From: Flavobacterium pectinovorum
GTDB taxonomy: Bacteria; Bacteroidota; Bacteroidia; Flavobacteriales; Flavobacteriaceae
Assembly (NCBI RefSeq): GCF_900142715.1
Contig: NZ_FRBX01000005.1
Span: 310,001 to 374,000 of the forward strand
Length of the DNA: 64,000 nt
Direction of reading: 5' to 3'
Positions 7,346-16,391 of the stretch are shown piece by piece. The position numbers were made by a program, and so were the translations under genes. The number at the start of each line of letters is the position of its first letter. Position 1 is the first letter of the stretch. The notes beneath the pieces are model-generated. The model was not told the DNA's origin. It did not search any database and worked only from the letters and a program-made list of their open reading frames with translations.

Positions 7346-10102
7346 ATGACCAAAATTTATTCTTTTTTAGCACTTTTTTTCCTTTTTGTTTTTACTGCAA
7401 ATGCTCAAAATGACATTACTGTTAGAGGGACTGTTCTTGATGTTAATACGCAATTGCCACTGGAAATGTCAACTGTTTACTTTACTACCGTAAAAGATTC
7501 TACTGTTATTGAATATGCTACAACAGACAAGAACGGAAACTTTGCAATGAACATTAAAAAATATGATAAGCCTGTATTTTTAAAGGTAAATTATATGGGA
7601 TACCAAACTTATTATGAAGAGTATAAAGGACTCACGGAAAGTAAGGATTTTGGTAAAGTATATTTAATCGAAAATGTAAATGCCCTAAATGAGGTTATTA
7701 TAAAATCAGAAGCAGCACCAATAACCATCAAAAAAGATACACTGGAATTTAATGCTTCTTCTTATAAAGTCCGCCCTGATTCTAATGTAGAGACATTATT
7801 GAAACAATTGCCCGGATTTGATGTTGACAACGACGGAAAAATTACCGTAAATGGACGAGAGGTCAATCAGGTTTTAGTAAATGGGAAAACGTTTTTTGAT
7901 AAAGATGGAGCCATTGCCATCAAAAATTTGCCTGCAGATATCATCAAGAAAATTCAGGTTTCTGATTTTAAAACCAAGAAAGAAGAGCTTTCTAAACAGG
8001 AATCGACTTCGGATTTTTCGAGTATTAATATTACGATTGACGAAAAGAAAAACAAAGGTTACTTTGGGAAAGTAATGGGAGGTTACGGATCTGATGACAG
8101 ATATGAGGCAAACGTTAATTTGAATTTCTTTAATAATAAACAGAAAATTAGTTTATTAGCTTCATCCAATAACATCAATTCTACAGGATTTTCTATGGAT
8201 GATGTTTTTGATAATATGGCTGGCGGACGAAATAGTAATAGCAAAAGCGGAAGTTCAGGCTCTGGCGGAAAAGGAATTACACAATCTAATTTAGTAGGCT
8301 TAAATTATTCTGATGACTGGACAAAGGATTTGCTTGCCATGGGAAGTTATAATTTTTCTAATACAGTTAATAAAAATGATAGTAAATCAAATCAGCTTAG
8401 TTTTTTGCCAACCGGAAATATTATTACAACGGCCGATTCTAAATCGAGAAATGAAAGTACAGGAAACAATGTTAATTTTGAGCTGGAATATAAAATTGAT
8501 CCAACAATGCGAATTGTAGTTGCGCCAAGACTCAATCAATCCCGCACCAATAGCAACTCAAGTTCTTCTAGTTTTTCTGAAGATGAAAATGGAAACGCTT
8601 TAAATGAAAGTAATGCAAATTCGTATTCCGAAAGTAACAATTTTAGTTTTGGGAATACCATCAATTTTAATAAAGCTTTTGAAAGAAAGTCAAGAAATTT
8701 AAGTTTCGTTTTGTCTAATAATAATACAAGTTCTGATGGAAATACAAGAAATCTTTCGGAAACGATTTTTTATCAGGACAATCAGCCAAATGACGAAAGA
8801 AATCAAAATACAAAAAAGAGAAGCAGCAGCGATTCTTATTCAGCAGATCTAGAATATACAGAGCCTATAACTGATTCGTTAAGAGTTAGATTTGGATCTG
8901 ATTTTGATTGGAAAAGTTCTGCAAATGACGAAAGAACATTTAATTTTGATCCTGCTACACAAGAATATACAGATTTGAATCTAGCTTTGAGTAACTATAC
9001 GAGTTCAATACAAAATTCGGTTACGCCAAAAGTTGGAGTTACGCTGCAAAAGAACAAGTTTACCCTGAATCTTGACAGCCGAACTTCGATTATAAATTTT
9101 GACAATCATTCTGTATATCTAAATAATGCCACAGATTTAAATAAAAAGTATGCATTGCCTTTTGCGACTGCATTGCTAAGGTACAAATTTAGTCGTTCTA
9201 AAAATTTATCTTTCAAGTACGATTATTCAAATGCACTGCCATCTGCAACTCAGTTAATGCCGGTTATAAATCTTAATAATCCTTTGAATACAATTGTTGG
9301 AAATCCGGATTTGAAACCGATTGAAAAAAACAGTGTAAGCTTTAATTTTAAAAATTATGATTTCCGTTCGCGTTCCGGTTACAGTTTATATGTAAAAGGA
9401 GATTATTATGATAATGATATTGTATCGACTTCACTATATGACGATAGCGGAAAAAGAACGACAACTTATGTAAACATTTCAGGAGTTTACAACGCGTCGA
9501 TTGGTGCAAACTGGAATCAATCTGTAAAAAGTGGTGCACATACTTTAAGATACGGATTAGGATTAAACGCCGGTTATACTTTTGATAAAGGCTTTACAAA
9601 TGCTGTTTTATACAACGCAAAATCGACATCAATTACACCAAAAGTATATTTGTCATACGATTACGGAGAAATATTAACCATTGCACCATCTTATAATTTA
9701 TCATACAATCAGTCAAAATATGAGAATTATTCAAGAGATGCGACTTCAAATGTGGTTCACAGAATCAATTTGCAAACAACGACTTATTGGCCGGAGAATT
9801 TAATTTTTGGAAATGATTTTGGATATACTTACAACTCCAATATTTCTGATGATTTCAAGAAAGATTTTTATCTGTGGAATACGAGTTTGTCTTATGGATT
9901 TTTGGATAAAAAACTATACGCAAAAGTAAAAGTATACGACGTTTTAAATCAGAATCTAAGCGCCACAAGAACAATTTCTGCAACATCTATTCGTGATGAA
10001 GAAAACACCGTTTTAAAACGTTATGTGATGTTTTCTCTGGCTTATAAAATTGGAAATTTTAAAGGAGCAGAGAAGGGTGGAAAAAGAAGAGAAAGAGATT
10101 AG
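7346..10102 (+). CDS. TonB-receptor-like outer membrane beta-barrel protein
   Basis: The 918-residue product starts at ATG 7346 with signal peptide MTKIYSFLALFFLFVFTANAQ; an in-frame TTG at 7307 would only add a non-signal extension. Residues ~25-110 are a carboxypeptidase-regulatory-like beta-sandwich. Residues ~115-220 resemble a plug domain (LLKQLPGFDVDNDGKITVNG). The rest is a Ser/Asn-rich beta-barrel of the OMP_b-brl type found in Bacteroidota. Substrate unknown. It appears monocistronic, with der's terminator upstream and a convergent gene downstream. Confidence 0.85.
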   Translation: MTKIYSFLALFFLFVFTANAQNDITVRGTVLDVNTQLPLEMSTVYFTTVKDSTVIEYATTDKNGNFAMNIKKYDKPVFLKVNYMGYQTYYEEYKGLTESKDFGKVYLIENVNALNEVIIKSEAAPITIKKDTLEFNASSYKVRPDSNVETLLKQLPGFDVDNDGKITVNGREVNQVLVNGKTFFDKDGAIAIKNLPADIIKKIQVSDFKTKKEELSKQESTSDFSSINITIDEKKNKGYFGKVMGGYGSDDRYEANVNLNFFNNKQKISLLASSNNINSTGFSMDDVFDNMAGGRNSNSKSGSSGSGGKGITQSNLVGLNYSDDWTKDLLAMGSYNFSNTVNKNDSKSNQLSFLPTGNIITTADSKSRNESTGNNVNFELEYKIDPTMRIVVAPRLNQSRTNSNSSSSSFSEDENGNALNESNANSYSESNNFSFGNTINFNKAFERKSRNLSFVLSNNNTSSDGNTRNLSETIFYQDNQPNDERNQNTKKRSSSDSYSADLEYTEPITDSLRVRFGSDFDWKSSANDERTFNFDPATQEYTDLNLALSNYTSSIQNSVTPKVGVTLQKNKFTLNLDSRTSIINFDNHSVYLNNATDLNKKYALPFATALLRYKFSRSKNLSFKYDYSNALPSATQLMPVINLNNPLNTIVGNPDLKPIEKNSVSFNFKNYDFRSRSGYSLYVKGDYYDNDIVSTSLYDDSGKRTTTYVNISGVYNASIGANWNQSVKSGAHTLRYGLGLNAGYTFDKGFTNAVLYNAKSTSITPKVYLSYDYGEILTIAPSYNLSYNQSKYENYSRDATSNVVHRINLQTTTYWPENLIFGNDFGYTYNSNISDDFKKDFYLWNTSLSYGFLDKKLYAKVKVYDVLNQNLSATRTISATSIRDEENTVLKRYVMFSLAYKIGNFKGAEKGGKRRERD

Positions 10103-10148
10103 TTTTTTATTTAGGTTCATAGGTGCAAAGTGGCAAAGGAATAAAGAT

Positions 10149-10174
10149 TAAAAAAAATCCCGAAGCCTCGGGAC
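10149..10174 (-). terminator. Terminator after the DUF2490 gene
   Basis: On the minus strand TCCCGAGGCTTCGGGA followed by eight T. It lies seven bases past the stop of the minus-strand gene. Confidence 0.85.
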
Positions 10175-10180
10175 TAAAAT

Positions 10181-10918
10181 CTAAAATCTCCGATCAATTC
10201 TATGATAAATTGTAAAACGAATAATATCCCGATCATAAAAATCGACACCACTTGCACGTCTTTGAAGGCTTTTTAGATACCCTAATTCTAAACCAATATT
10301 TGGATTGAAATGATAACGTAATGCCGCGTAAATTCTGTTTTGATCGAAAGTGTTTCTTTTATTGTCTTTTCCGAAATTGAATAAAACTTCATCAGAAAGA
10401 GTGCCTTTTAAACTTCGTTTTTCTTTTTTCCAAAGATCAAAAGTCGATTGTAACCGGTATCTGAACCTAAAAGCAAAAGAAAAATCATCCAGTAATTCTG
10501 TTTTAGTTGCTTTTTGTATAAAACGTTCTTCGAGTTGAAAACGATTGTGAAAAGTAATTTTTGCAATATCATTAATTAAAGTAATGTCCTGCTGAGCTCG
10601 ATACTCAGGAACTGAATAATTAGGATCAACGTTCGGATCCTGAGTATTGACATTAAAATAAGCAAATCCTCCGCCTAAATCTACAAGTTTTGTGGCTCGA
10701 TATCTTCCCTGAATTCTTATGACAAAAAGATTTTCATGAACAGGATTTATAAAACTACGATTATCAAATTCAGAATGTAAGGCCCACTTTTCGGTTAAAG
10801 GCAAAATATTATAATACCGAATCCAGGTCAGTGTTTGCTGATCAAAATTTCTTTTGGTTTGAGCAAAGCCAATTTGAGTCAAAAAAGTAAAAAAGAAAAA
10901 TATCCTCAGAATTTTCAT
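10181..10918 (-). CDS. DUF2490 family outer-membrane protein
   Basis: 245 residues with signal peptide MKILRIFFFFTFLTQIGFAQ. The mature part matches the DUF2490 pattern: WIRYYNILPLTEKWALHSEF near the start, FNFGKDNKRNTFDQNRIYAALRYHF in the C-terminal half, and a final strand RFTIYHRIDRRF. Alternating hydrophobic strands indicate a small outer-membrane barrel. Function of the family is not established. It is convergent with the preceding barrel gene and closed by its own terminator. Confidence 0.85.
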   Translation of the reverse strand: MKILRIFFFFTFLTQIGFAQTKRNFDQQTLTWIRYYNILPLTEKWALHSEFDNRSFINPVHENLFVIRIQGRYRATKLVDLGGGFAYFNVNTQDPNVDPNYSVPEYRAQQDITLINDIAKITFHNRFQLEERFIQKATKTELLDDFSFAFRFRYRLQSTFDLWKKEKRSLKGTLSDEVLFNFGKDNKRNTFDQNRIYAALRYHFNPNIGLELGYLKSLQRRASGVDFYDRDIIRFTIYHRIDRRF

Positions 10919-11030
10919 TTATATAAATCCAAGCTGCGAATATATACAAATGAGAATTGATTTATGAGGTAATATATTGACTTTTAAATTGGTTTTCTTT
11001 TCAATTTTGTGATTTTGTAAAAATTAGAAT

Positions 11031-11069
11031 ATAAAAAAAGCGAGATAAATTTTAAAATCTATCTCGCTT
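11031..11069 (-). terminator. Terminator after the TonB-dependent receptor
   Basis: Minus strand AAGCGAGATA, a loop of about 12 bases, TATCTCGCTT, then a T run. The stem pairs over ten bases. Confidence 0.85.
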
Positions 11070-11092
11070 CAACTATCTAAATTAACTCAATT

Positions 11093-13642
11093 TTATAGTG
11101 AATATTTTAAAGTAATACCATAAGTTCTCTGATCTCCCAATACAGCTGCGTATTGTCCTGTATTTCCACCTGCTGGTAATAATTGTTCGTAATAATCTTT
11201 GTTTAAAAGGTTACGACCCCAGAAGTGAACAGATAATCCCTGCGATGCACGGAAACCTAAACGAGCATTAAAAATAGCATATCCCGGAACAACTAAATAT
11301 TTTGAAGCAGAAGGGCTTGATGAGAATTCAGAACGGGCATAAGAATCTACCCCTAAGAATACTTTTCCTGCATTTCCAAAGAATTTTGCATTGTTAGAAA
11401 GTTCACCTCCTAAAGATCCTGCCCATCTTGAAGCACCCGGTAAAGCTGATCCGGATACATCTTTAAAGGAAATCGGAGCTCCGGTTTCTTCTAATGGAAG
11501 TGGGGCATTTGTAAATTTAACGTATTTAGCATCCGTATAAGTTGCTGCTCCGTTTATCGTTAAATGTGGGCTTACAACAAAGCTTGCATCTAATTCTGCG
11601 CCTTTAACTTCAACTTTATCTGCGTTAGCAAGATAACCGCGATTTACACCTAATTCAGCTGCCTGAACGTTGGTTTGAAAATCTTTAATTTCTGTTTGAA
11701 AAAACGTTAAATTGAAGATTGAATTTTTGAATGGTGAAGTTTTTACTCCAACTTCATAATGATTTACTTTTTCCGGTTTAATAACAGCAAGTTCCAATAA
11801 TGGCGCACCAGCAGAATTTGTTGGAAGTCCGGCTACATTTACTCCAACAGGTTTGTAACTTTTTGCATAAGTTGCATAAGCATTAATTTTATCAGATGCT
11901 TTAAAAGATACAGTTATGTTTCCTGAAAAATCTGTATTGTCTGTGCTTGAATCAAATGCCTGATCAGAATACACTTGTTTTTTTAATGCAAGTAAAGCAG
12001 GATCTGTCGTTTGTAACCCTCCGTAGGTTGTACGGGCATAATGAGCATCTTTTTTGTCAAAATTATATCTCACACCTGGTAAAATATGCAAACGGTCTGT
12101 AATAGCCCAGTCAATCTGACCAAATACTGCAGCACTTGATGCTCTGATATTGGCATCAGTTTTTATTCCGTATCCTTCAAAAAGTCCCGGAGTTTTCCAT
12201 AGTGCGCTTGTTGAACTTTGCGCAAATCGCCATTGTGCGTTTCCTGATTCTTCAGTACCATCTGTTTGAGAGGTCTGATCGATAAAAAATACACCTGCAA
12301 CACCACTTATTCTTGATGTTAACTGACCTGCATAACGCACTTCTTGTGTAATTTGAGTTTGTCTTGTAGGGTTTTGAGATTTTGCCAATACCTGTAATCC
12401 TGTAAAATCCCTGTCGTTTGACGGATCCCAATTCCAGAATCTCCATGCAGTTGTTGAAGTAAGAGTTCCGCCTCCAATTTTCGTATCAATATTAAGAGAT
12501 ATTCCTCCCATATCCTGATTAGAACGCCATGGAGTATCTTGGTCAATTTTGCGGTCAAATGCATTTCTGCTTGGCAATTGGTAATTCAAATCGGCAATAA
12601 TAGCATCAAACTGACGATAAGCGGCTCTTTGTGTTGGTGCAACGCCAGCAACCACCTGAGCATATCCGTCAGGGCGCTGTGTTGTAATATCAGCAGCCAA
12701 TATAATGTTTGTATTTACAGTTGGAGTCCAAAGCAATTGTCCTCTAATTCCCTGATTGTTTAATGTATTAGTAGCTCTTCCTGTAGCAACATTATCAATT
12801 AAACCGTCACGTTGTGTTCCTGAAAAAGATAAACGTCCCGCAACTTTTTTACCCAAAGCTCCTGTGACAGATGCTTTGGCCTGAAGGAAAGAATAGTTTC
12901 CATAACTCACTTCAAAATCAGCTCCGGAAGTAAAACTTGGTTTACGAGTTGTAATGTTAAATGCTCCCGAAGTAGTGTTTTTTCCAAACAAAGATCCTTG
13001 TGGTCCGCGCAAAACTTCAATTTGCTCAACATCGATAAAATCAAGCGTTGTTGCAGCCGGACGTGCGTAGTAAACACCGTCTACATAAAAACCAACACCA
13101 GGGTCGATTCCGTCATTTGTAAGTCCGAAAGGAGAACCAAGACTACGAATGTTAATACCAGTATTTCTTGGGTTTGAAGAATATAATTGAACAGAAGGAA
13201 CCAATTCTTTAATACGATTTACGTTAAAAGCTCCTGTTTGTTCTGCTTGTTTTCCTGTAATTACAGAAACCGCAATTGGTACATCCTGAACTTTTTCGAT
13301 ACGGCGTCTGGAAGAAACTACAACTTCAATAAGTTCGTTTTCTTCGCGAATAATCAATTGTAAAGGCGCTGTTGGTAATGCTGTAATTTCTATTTCTGTA
13401 GTTTTATAGCCTACGTACTGAACTAAAAGTGTAATAGGAAGTTTTCCTTTAGAATCTATACTAAACTTTCCGTTTTGATCTGTAGTAGTGCTTGAGGTTG
13501 TTCCTTTTATAACAACATTCGCAGCTTCTAATGGAATGTTTTCGTTTGTGTTAACGACACCTTCGATATTTTGTGCGTAAGATGTTGTGAAGGCTAAAAG
13601 TAAAAAAATGCTTGTAAGTGATATTTTATATATAGTTTTCAT
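11093..13642 (-). CDS. TonB-dependent receptor
   Basis: 849 residues, signal peptide MKTIYKISLTSIFLLLAFTTSYAQ. Residues ~25-100 form a carboxypeptidase-regulatory-like domain. The plug follows at ~115-230 (VPIAVSVITGKQAEQTGAFN... LRGPQGSLFGKNTTSGAFNI), then a 22-strand-type barrel ending RTYGITLKYSL. It resembles iron-complex receptor types more than SusC, and no SusD gene is adjacent. Upstream in the same direction are a short Cys-rich ORF (13690-13803) and an Rrf2-family regulator. I infer that the cargo relates to sulfur, or to metal/Fe-S supply. Substrate not determined. Confidence 0.9.
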   Translation of the reverse strand: MKTIYKISLTSIFLLLAFTTSYAQNIEGVVNTNENIPLEAANVVIKGTTSSTTTDQNGKFSIDSKGKLPITLLVQYVGYKTTEIEITALPTAPLQLIIREENELIEVVVSSRRRIEKVQDVPIAVSVITGKQAEQTGAFNVNRIKELVPSVQLYSSNPRNTGINIRSLGSPFGLTNDGIDPGVGFYVDGVYYARPAATTLDFIDVEQIEVLRGPQGSLFGKNTTSGAFNITTRKPSFTSGADFEVSYGNYSFLQAKASVTGALGKKVAGRLSFSGTQRDGLIDNVATGRATNTLNNQGIRGQLLWTPTVNTNIILAADITTQRPDGYAQVVAGVAPTQRAAYRQFDAIIADLNYQLPSRNAFDRKIDQDTPWRSNQDMGGISLNIDTKIGGGTLTSTTAWRFWNWDPSNDRDFTGLQVLAKSQNPTRQTQITQEVRYAGQLTSRISGVAGVFFIDQTSQTDGTEESGNAQWRFAQSSTSALWKTPGLFEGYGIKTDANIRASSAAVFGQIDWAITDRLHILPGVRYNFDKKDAHYARTTYGGLQTTDPALLALKKQVYSDQAFDSSTDNTDFSGNITVSFKASDKINAYATYAKSYKPVGVNVAGLPTNSAGAPLLELAVIKPEKVNHYEVGVKTSPFKNSIFNLTFFQTEIKDFQTNVQAAELGVNRGYLANADKVEVKGAELDASFVVSPHLTINGAATYTDAKYVKFTNAPLPLEETGAPISFKDVSGSALPGASRWAGSLGGELSNNAKFFGNAGKVFLGVDSYARSEFSSSPSASKYLVVPGYAIFNARLGFRASQGLSVHFWGRNLLNKDYYEQLLPAGGNTGQYAAVLGDQRTYGITLKYSL

Positions 13643-13689
13643 TTTTATATTAAGTATATGTGATTAGTAGAGTTTAAAATAAATTTTTT

Positions 13690-13803
13690 TTAACAACACA
13701 TACACATCATACACGAAATACTTTCCACAATTGTGAATGAACTATTTTGGTTTCTTTGCAAAAGATTTTCAGCTACACCTGATAGATTGTAATTTACTTT
13801 CAT
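13690..13803 (-). CDS. Cys-rich upstream ORF (putative leader peptide), 37 aa
   Basis: ATG 13801-13803 opens a 37-codon frame beginning MKVNYNLSGVAENLL and ending in the tail SISCMMCMCC before TAA 13690-13692. Four of the last seven codons are Cys and the other three Met, so it is extremely rich in sulfur amino acids. It starts about 30 bases after the predicted transcription start and ends 47 bases before the TonB receptor ATG. A position-dependent Cys run at the end of a short leader fits a peptide whose translation senses cysteine charging. There is no hydrophobic signal. It could also be a genuine small metal-binding peptide. Confidence 0.55.
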   Translation of the reverse strand: MKVNYNLSGVAENLLQRNQNSSFTIVESISCMMCMCC

Positions 13804-13840
13804 TGGTTAAAATTTTCTAATTGGTTACTATATTTTTTTG

Positions 13841-13868
13841 CAAATATATGTAAATTCTATAGATTTAC
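13841..13868 (-). promoter_or_regulatory. Promoter and palindrome ahead of the Cys-rich ORF and TonB receptor
   Basis: The minus strand carries TATATTTG (plus 13841-13848), matching the -7 consensus. Directly upstream, 13850-13868 reads GTAAATTCTATAGATTTAC, with GTAAAT/ATTTAC arms around a central CTATAG. A palindrome between the -7 and -33 regions is where a repressor would block initiation. The adjacent Rrf2 gene makes that family the obvious candidate, but binding is inferred. Confidence 0.5.
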
Positions 13869-13889
13869 TAGGGATTAGAAAATATTTTT

Positions 13890-14303
13890 TTATTTCTTTA
13901 CTAATGAAGCTATTGTGATGCCTTCCATGGCTTTCAAAGTTTTGTCTCTAATAAGCACTAAACCATGATGTAAGCTGCATTCTGACTCAGTTTTGCAGTC
14001 AGAACATGGTTCGTAAAAGTTTAAAGAAGCACAAGGCAAAAGTGCAATTGCACCGTCAAATAAACGGTGAATTTCTGCCAGAGTAATTTCATTTTTTGAT
14101 TTTATCAGATAATATCCACCGAATTTTCCCTGCTTACTGCTCACAAAACGTCCGCGTTTTAGATCCAATAAAATTTGCTCTAAAAACTTTTTAGGAATGT
14201 TAGCTCCCTCAGCAATTTCCACAGTTCTGGAAATGTGATTTTCGTCTTGTTCTGCTAAATAAAGTAAGGCCTTAAGGGCGTATTTTGCTTTATGTGATAA
14301 CAT
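13890..14303 (-). CDS. Rrf2 family transcriptional regulator
   Basis: 137 residues. The N-terminal winged helix begins MLSHKAKYALKALLYLA and includes IPKKFLEQILLDLKRG, the recognition-helix signature of IscR/CymR/NsrR relatives. Four Cys lie at residues ~91-108 (PCASLNFYEPCSDC...EC), a pattern used for Fe-S binding in several Rrf2 members. It is upstream of, and co-directional with, the Cys-rich leader and TonB receptor, and a palindrome overlaps the promoter between them. IscR, NsrR or CymR-like roles cannot be separated from sequence alone. Confidence 0.9.
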   Translation of the reverse strand: MLSHKAKYALKALLYLAEQDENHISRTVEIAEGANIPKKFLEQILLDLKRGRFVSSKQGKFGGYYLIKSKNEITLAEIHRLFDGAIALLPCASLNFYEPCSDCKTESECSLHHGLVLIRDKTLKAMEGITIASLVKK

Positions 14304-14372
14304 CTATATTTAGTTATGAATTATAAATTGTGAATTATGAATTACAGAAACTCAAAACTGTAACTGCAAACC

Positions 14373-14411
14373 GCGACTGAAAACTGAAAACTGCGACTGA
14401 AAACTGTAAAA
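14373..14411. repeat. Two-copy 20-bp tandem repeat
   Basis: GCGACTGAAAACTGAAAACT followed by GCGACTGAAAACTGTAAAAT, in the short gap between the TPM gene and rrf2. Confidence 0.6.
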
Positions 14412-15254
14412 TTACCAGCTTCCGCTAGAACCTCCACCAGAGAATCCGCCGCCGCCAAAACCTCCGCCGAAGCCACCGCCTCCGCCGCCAAAACCACCTC
14501 CTGATGATCCTCCGCCGAAACCGCCAAATCCTCCGCCGCTGCTTCTGCCAAGACTGCTTAAAAGAATTACATCCATTAAACTTGGTCCTCCTCCGTTATT
14601 ATTGCCAGAATTTCCTCCTCCGCCTTTATTTCGGAACATCAAAATTAATACAATTACGACAATAACAATAAAAGGAAGTATCGGGAAATTGTTTCCTTTA
14701 GAAGCTTGTTTTCTTTCGCCTTTAAATTTTCCTTTAAAAACATCAATTATAGCATCAGTTCCCTTGTCAAGACCGTTGTAAAAGCTTCCTGCTTTAAATT
14801 CGGGAATAATAATATTTCTGATGATTGTTCCTCCAATTCCGGCTGTCAAACGATCTTCAACACCATATCCCGGATTAATAGCAATTTTTTTCTCGTTTTT
14901 GGCCAATAAAATAATGACACCATTATCATCTTGCTTTGTTCCGCCAATTCCCCAGGTTTGTCCCCATTTTGTAGCGAGCTGGCTTACATCTTCACCTTTT
15001 AAACTTTCGATTGTAATAACGACAATTTGAGTTGTGGTAGAATCTGAATAACGAACCAGTTTTTCTTCAAGCTGTGTTTTTTCTGATGCACTTAAAATAT
15101 TTGCATAATCGTAAACTGAAGTCTGAAAACTTGGTTTTTCGGGAATAGTAAATTGAGCAAAAATACTATTGCAGACAAAAAATGCGATAAATAAAAAAGT
15201 AAACTGAAAAATTCCGTTGGAATTTAAAATTGTATTGTTGGAATTTTTCATCAT
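14412..15254 (-). CDS. TPM domain protein, membrane-anchored with Gly-rich tail
   Basis: 280 residues with an N-terminal signal sequence (FLFIAFFVCNSIFAQ) and a TPM domain at ~35-170 (VYDYANILSASEKTQLEEKL ... GYGVEDRLTAGIGG). A transmembrane helix follows at ~190-207 (FPILPFIVIVVIVLILMF), then a low-complexity Gly/Ser/Phe tail to the C-terminus. This is the YgcG-like layout. TPM domains have been linked to photosystem II repair in plants and to phosphatase activity; the bacterial role is unclear. It abuts the second TPM gene and LemA upstream, an arrangement repeated across Bacteroidota that suggests one envelope complex. Confidence 0.9.
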   Translation of the reverse strand: MMKNSNNTILNSNGIFQFTFLFIAFFVCNSIFAQFTIPEKPSFQTSVYDYANILSASEKTQLEEKLVRYSDSTTTQIVVITIESLKGEDVSQLATKWGQTWGIGGTKQDDNGVIILLAKNEKKIAINPGYGVEDRLTAGIGGTIIRNIIIPEFKAGSFYNGLDKGTDAIIDVFKGKFKGERKQASKGNNFPILPFIVIVVIVLILMFRNKGGGGNSGNNNGGGPSLMDVILLSSLGRSSGGGFGGFGGGSSGGGFGGGGGGFGGGFGGGGFSGGGSSGSW

Positions 15255-15692
15255 TTAACCTTTTGAAATTTCGTTTGATAATTCGTTTGTGTCACCTTCA
15301 GACCACGGGAAGTTCTTTTTTAATTGTTCGCCGGCGTTCAAAATACCGTCGACAATTCCTTGTTTAAAATTTCCTGCTTTAAATTGTTCCACCATTTTAT
15401 CTTTGGTACAATCCCAAAAGTCTGCTGCAACAACATCGTTAATGCCTTTGTCTCCACAAATAGCAAAGCTTTTATCTTCGATGGCAAAATAAAATAAAAC
15501 ACCGTTTTGAAGTTGGGTTTCATTCATTTTTAATTCATGAAAAACTTCTAAAGCCCTGTCAAAAGGAACTTTAGAAGTTGTTTTTTCTATATGTACTCTA
15601 ATTTCGCCAGAAGTATTTTTTTCGGCCACGCGAATAGCTTCAACAATTTCTTGTTCTTCTTCTTTGGATAAAAAATCTTCTACTTTTGACAT
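15255..15692 (-). CDS. TPM domain protein, soluble, 145 aa
   Basis: A single TPM domain without signal peptide or membrane segment: LSKEEEQEIVEAIRVAEKNTSGEIRVHIE at the start, then NGVLFYFAIEDKSFAICGDKGIN and a C-terminal amphipathic helix. It ends just before the next TPM gene on the same strand, so the two are translationally close. The soluble and membrane-tethered forms next to LemA are probably partners. Enzymatic activity is unknown. Confidence 0.9.
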   Translation of the reverse strand: MSKVEDFLSKEEEQEIVEAIRVAEKNTSGEIRVHIEKTTSKVPFDRALEVFHELKMNETQLQNGVLFYFAIEDKSFAICGDKGINDVVAADFWDCTKDKMVEQFKAGNFKQGIVDGILNAGEQLKKNFPWSEGDTNELSNEISKG

Positions 15693-15769
15693 TGAAATTA
15701 TTTTAGAGTTTAGATTTCAGATATTAGATTTCAGGCTAAACCTGAATCATTAACCAAAAATATTTTTTT

Positions 15770-16351
15770 TTAGAATTTTACTTCAACTGGTTTTTCAGCA
15801 CCTGCAACAGCTTCAAAGTATGGTTTTTCTTTGTAACTTAAAAACCAACTGTTTGGAATTGCAAGAACGTAACCATTGTAATCTTGTACAGCTTCGTTAA
15901 AACGAGTTCTGGCTGTTAAAATTTGATTTTCTGTACTTGCCAATTCGTCTTGTAATTTCAGGAAGTTTTCGTTTGCTTTTAAAGTCGGATATTGTTCAAC
16001 AGAAACTAACAATCTTGACAAAGATGAAGATACGCCACTTTGAGCCTGATTGTATTGAGCCAATTGTTCAGGAGTGACATTACTTGGATCGATTGTCACG
16101 GAAGTAGCTTTTGCACGAGCCTCAATTACAGCTGTCAATGTTGATTTTTCGAAATCTGCAGCACCTTTAACTGTGTTAACTAAGTTTCCGATAAGGTCAT
16201 TTCTTCTTTGGTAAGTAGTACTCACATTTCCCCATTCCTTATTAACTGCTTGATTTTTTTGCAAACCAGTATTTTTAATTCCGATTGACCAAAAAGCAAT
16301 TATAGCAATTAAGGCTATTATAATTCCTACGGGGATTAACCATTTTTTCAT
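15770..16351 (-). CDS. lemA: LemA family protein
   Basis: 193 residues. One N-terminal membrane helix (LIPVGIIIALIAIIAFWSIG) is followed by NKEWGNVSTTYQRRNDLIGNLVNTVKG, the conserved LemA core, and a helical periplasmic bundle ending in an NSWFLSYKEKPYFEA motif. LemA proteins have an outside N-terminus and unknown biochemical activity. It heads the LemA-TPM-TPM trio. Confidence 0.94.
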   Translation of the reverse strand: MKKWLIPVGIIIALIAIIAFWSIGIKNTGLQKNQAVNKEWGNVSTTYQRRNDLIGNLVNTVKGAADFEKSTLTAVIEARAKATSVTIDPSNVTPEQLAQYNQAQSGVSSSLSRLLVSVEQYPTLKANENFLKLQDELASTENQILTARTRFNEAVQDYNGYVLAIPNSWFLSYKEKPYFEAVAGAEKPVEVKF

Positions 16352-16391
16352 GTTTGTTCTGATTTAAGTTTATTTCTAGTTTTTGATATTA

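Noticed and set aside
14342..14551. Ala/Glu/Val-rich minus-strand ORF
   Set aside because: Frame shadow of the Gly-rich tail of the TPM gene.
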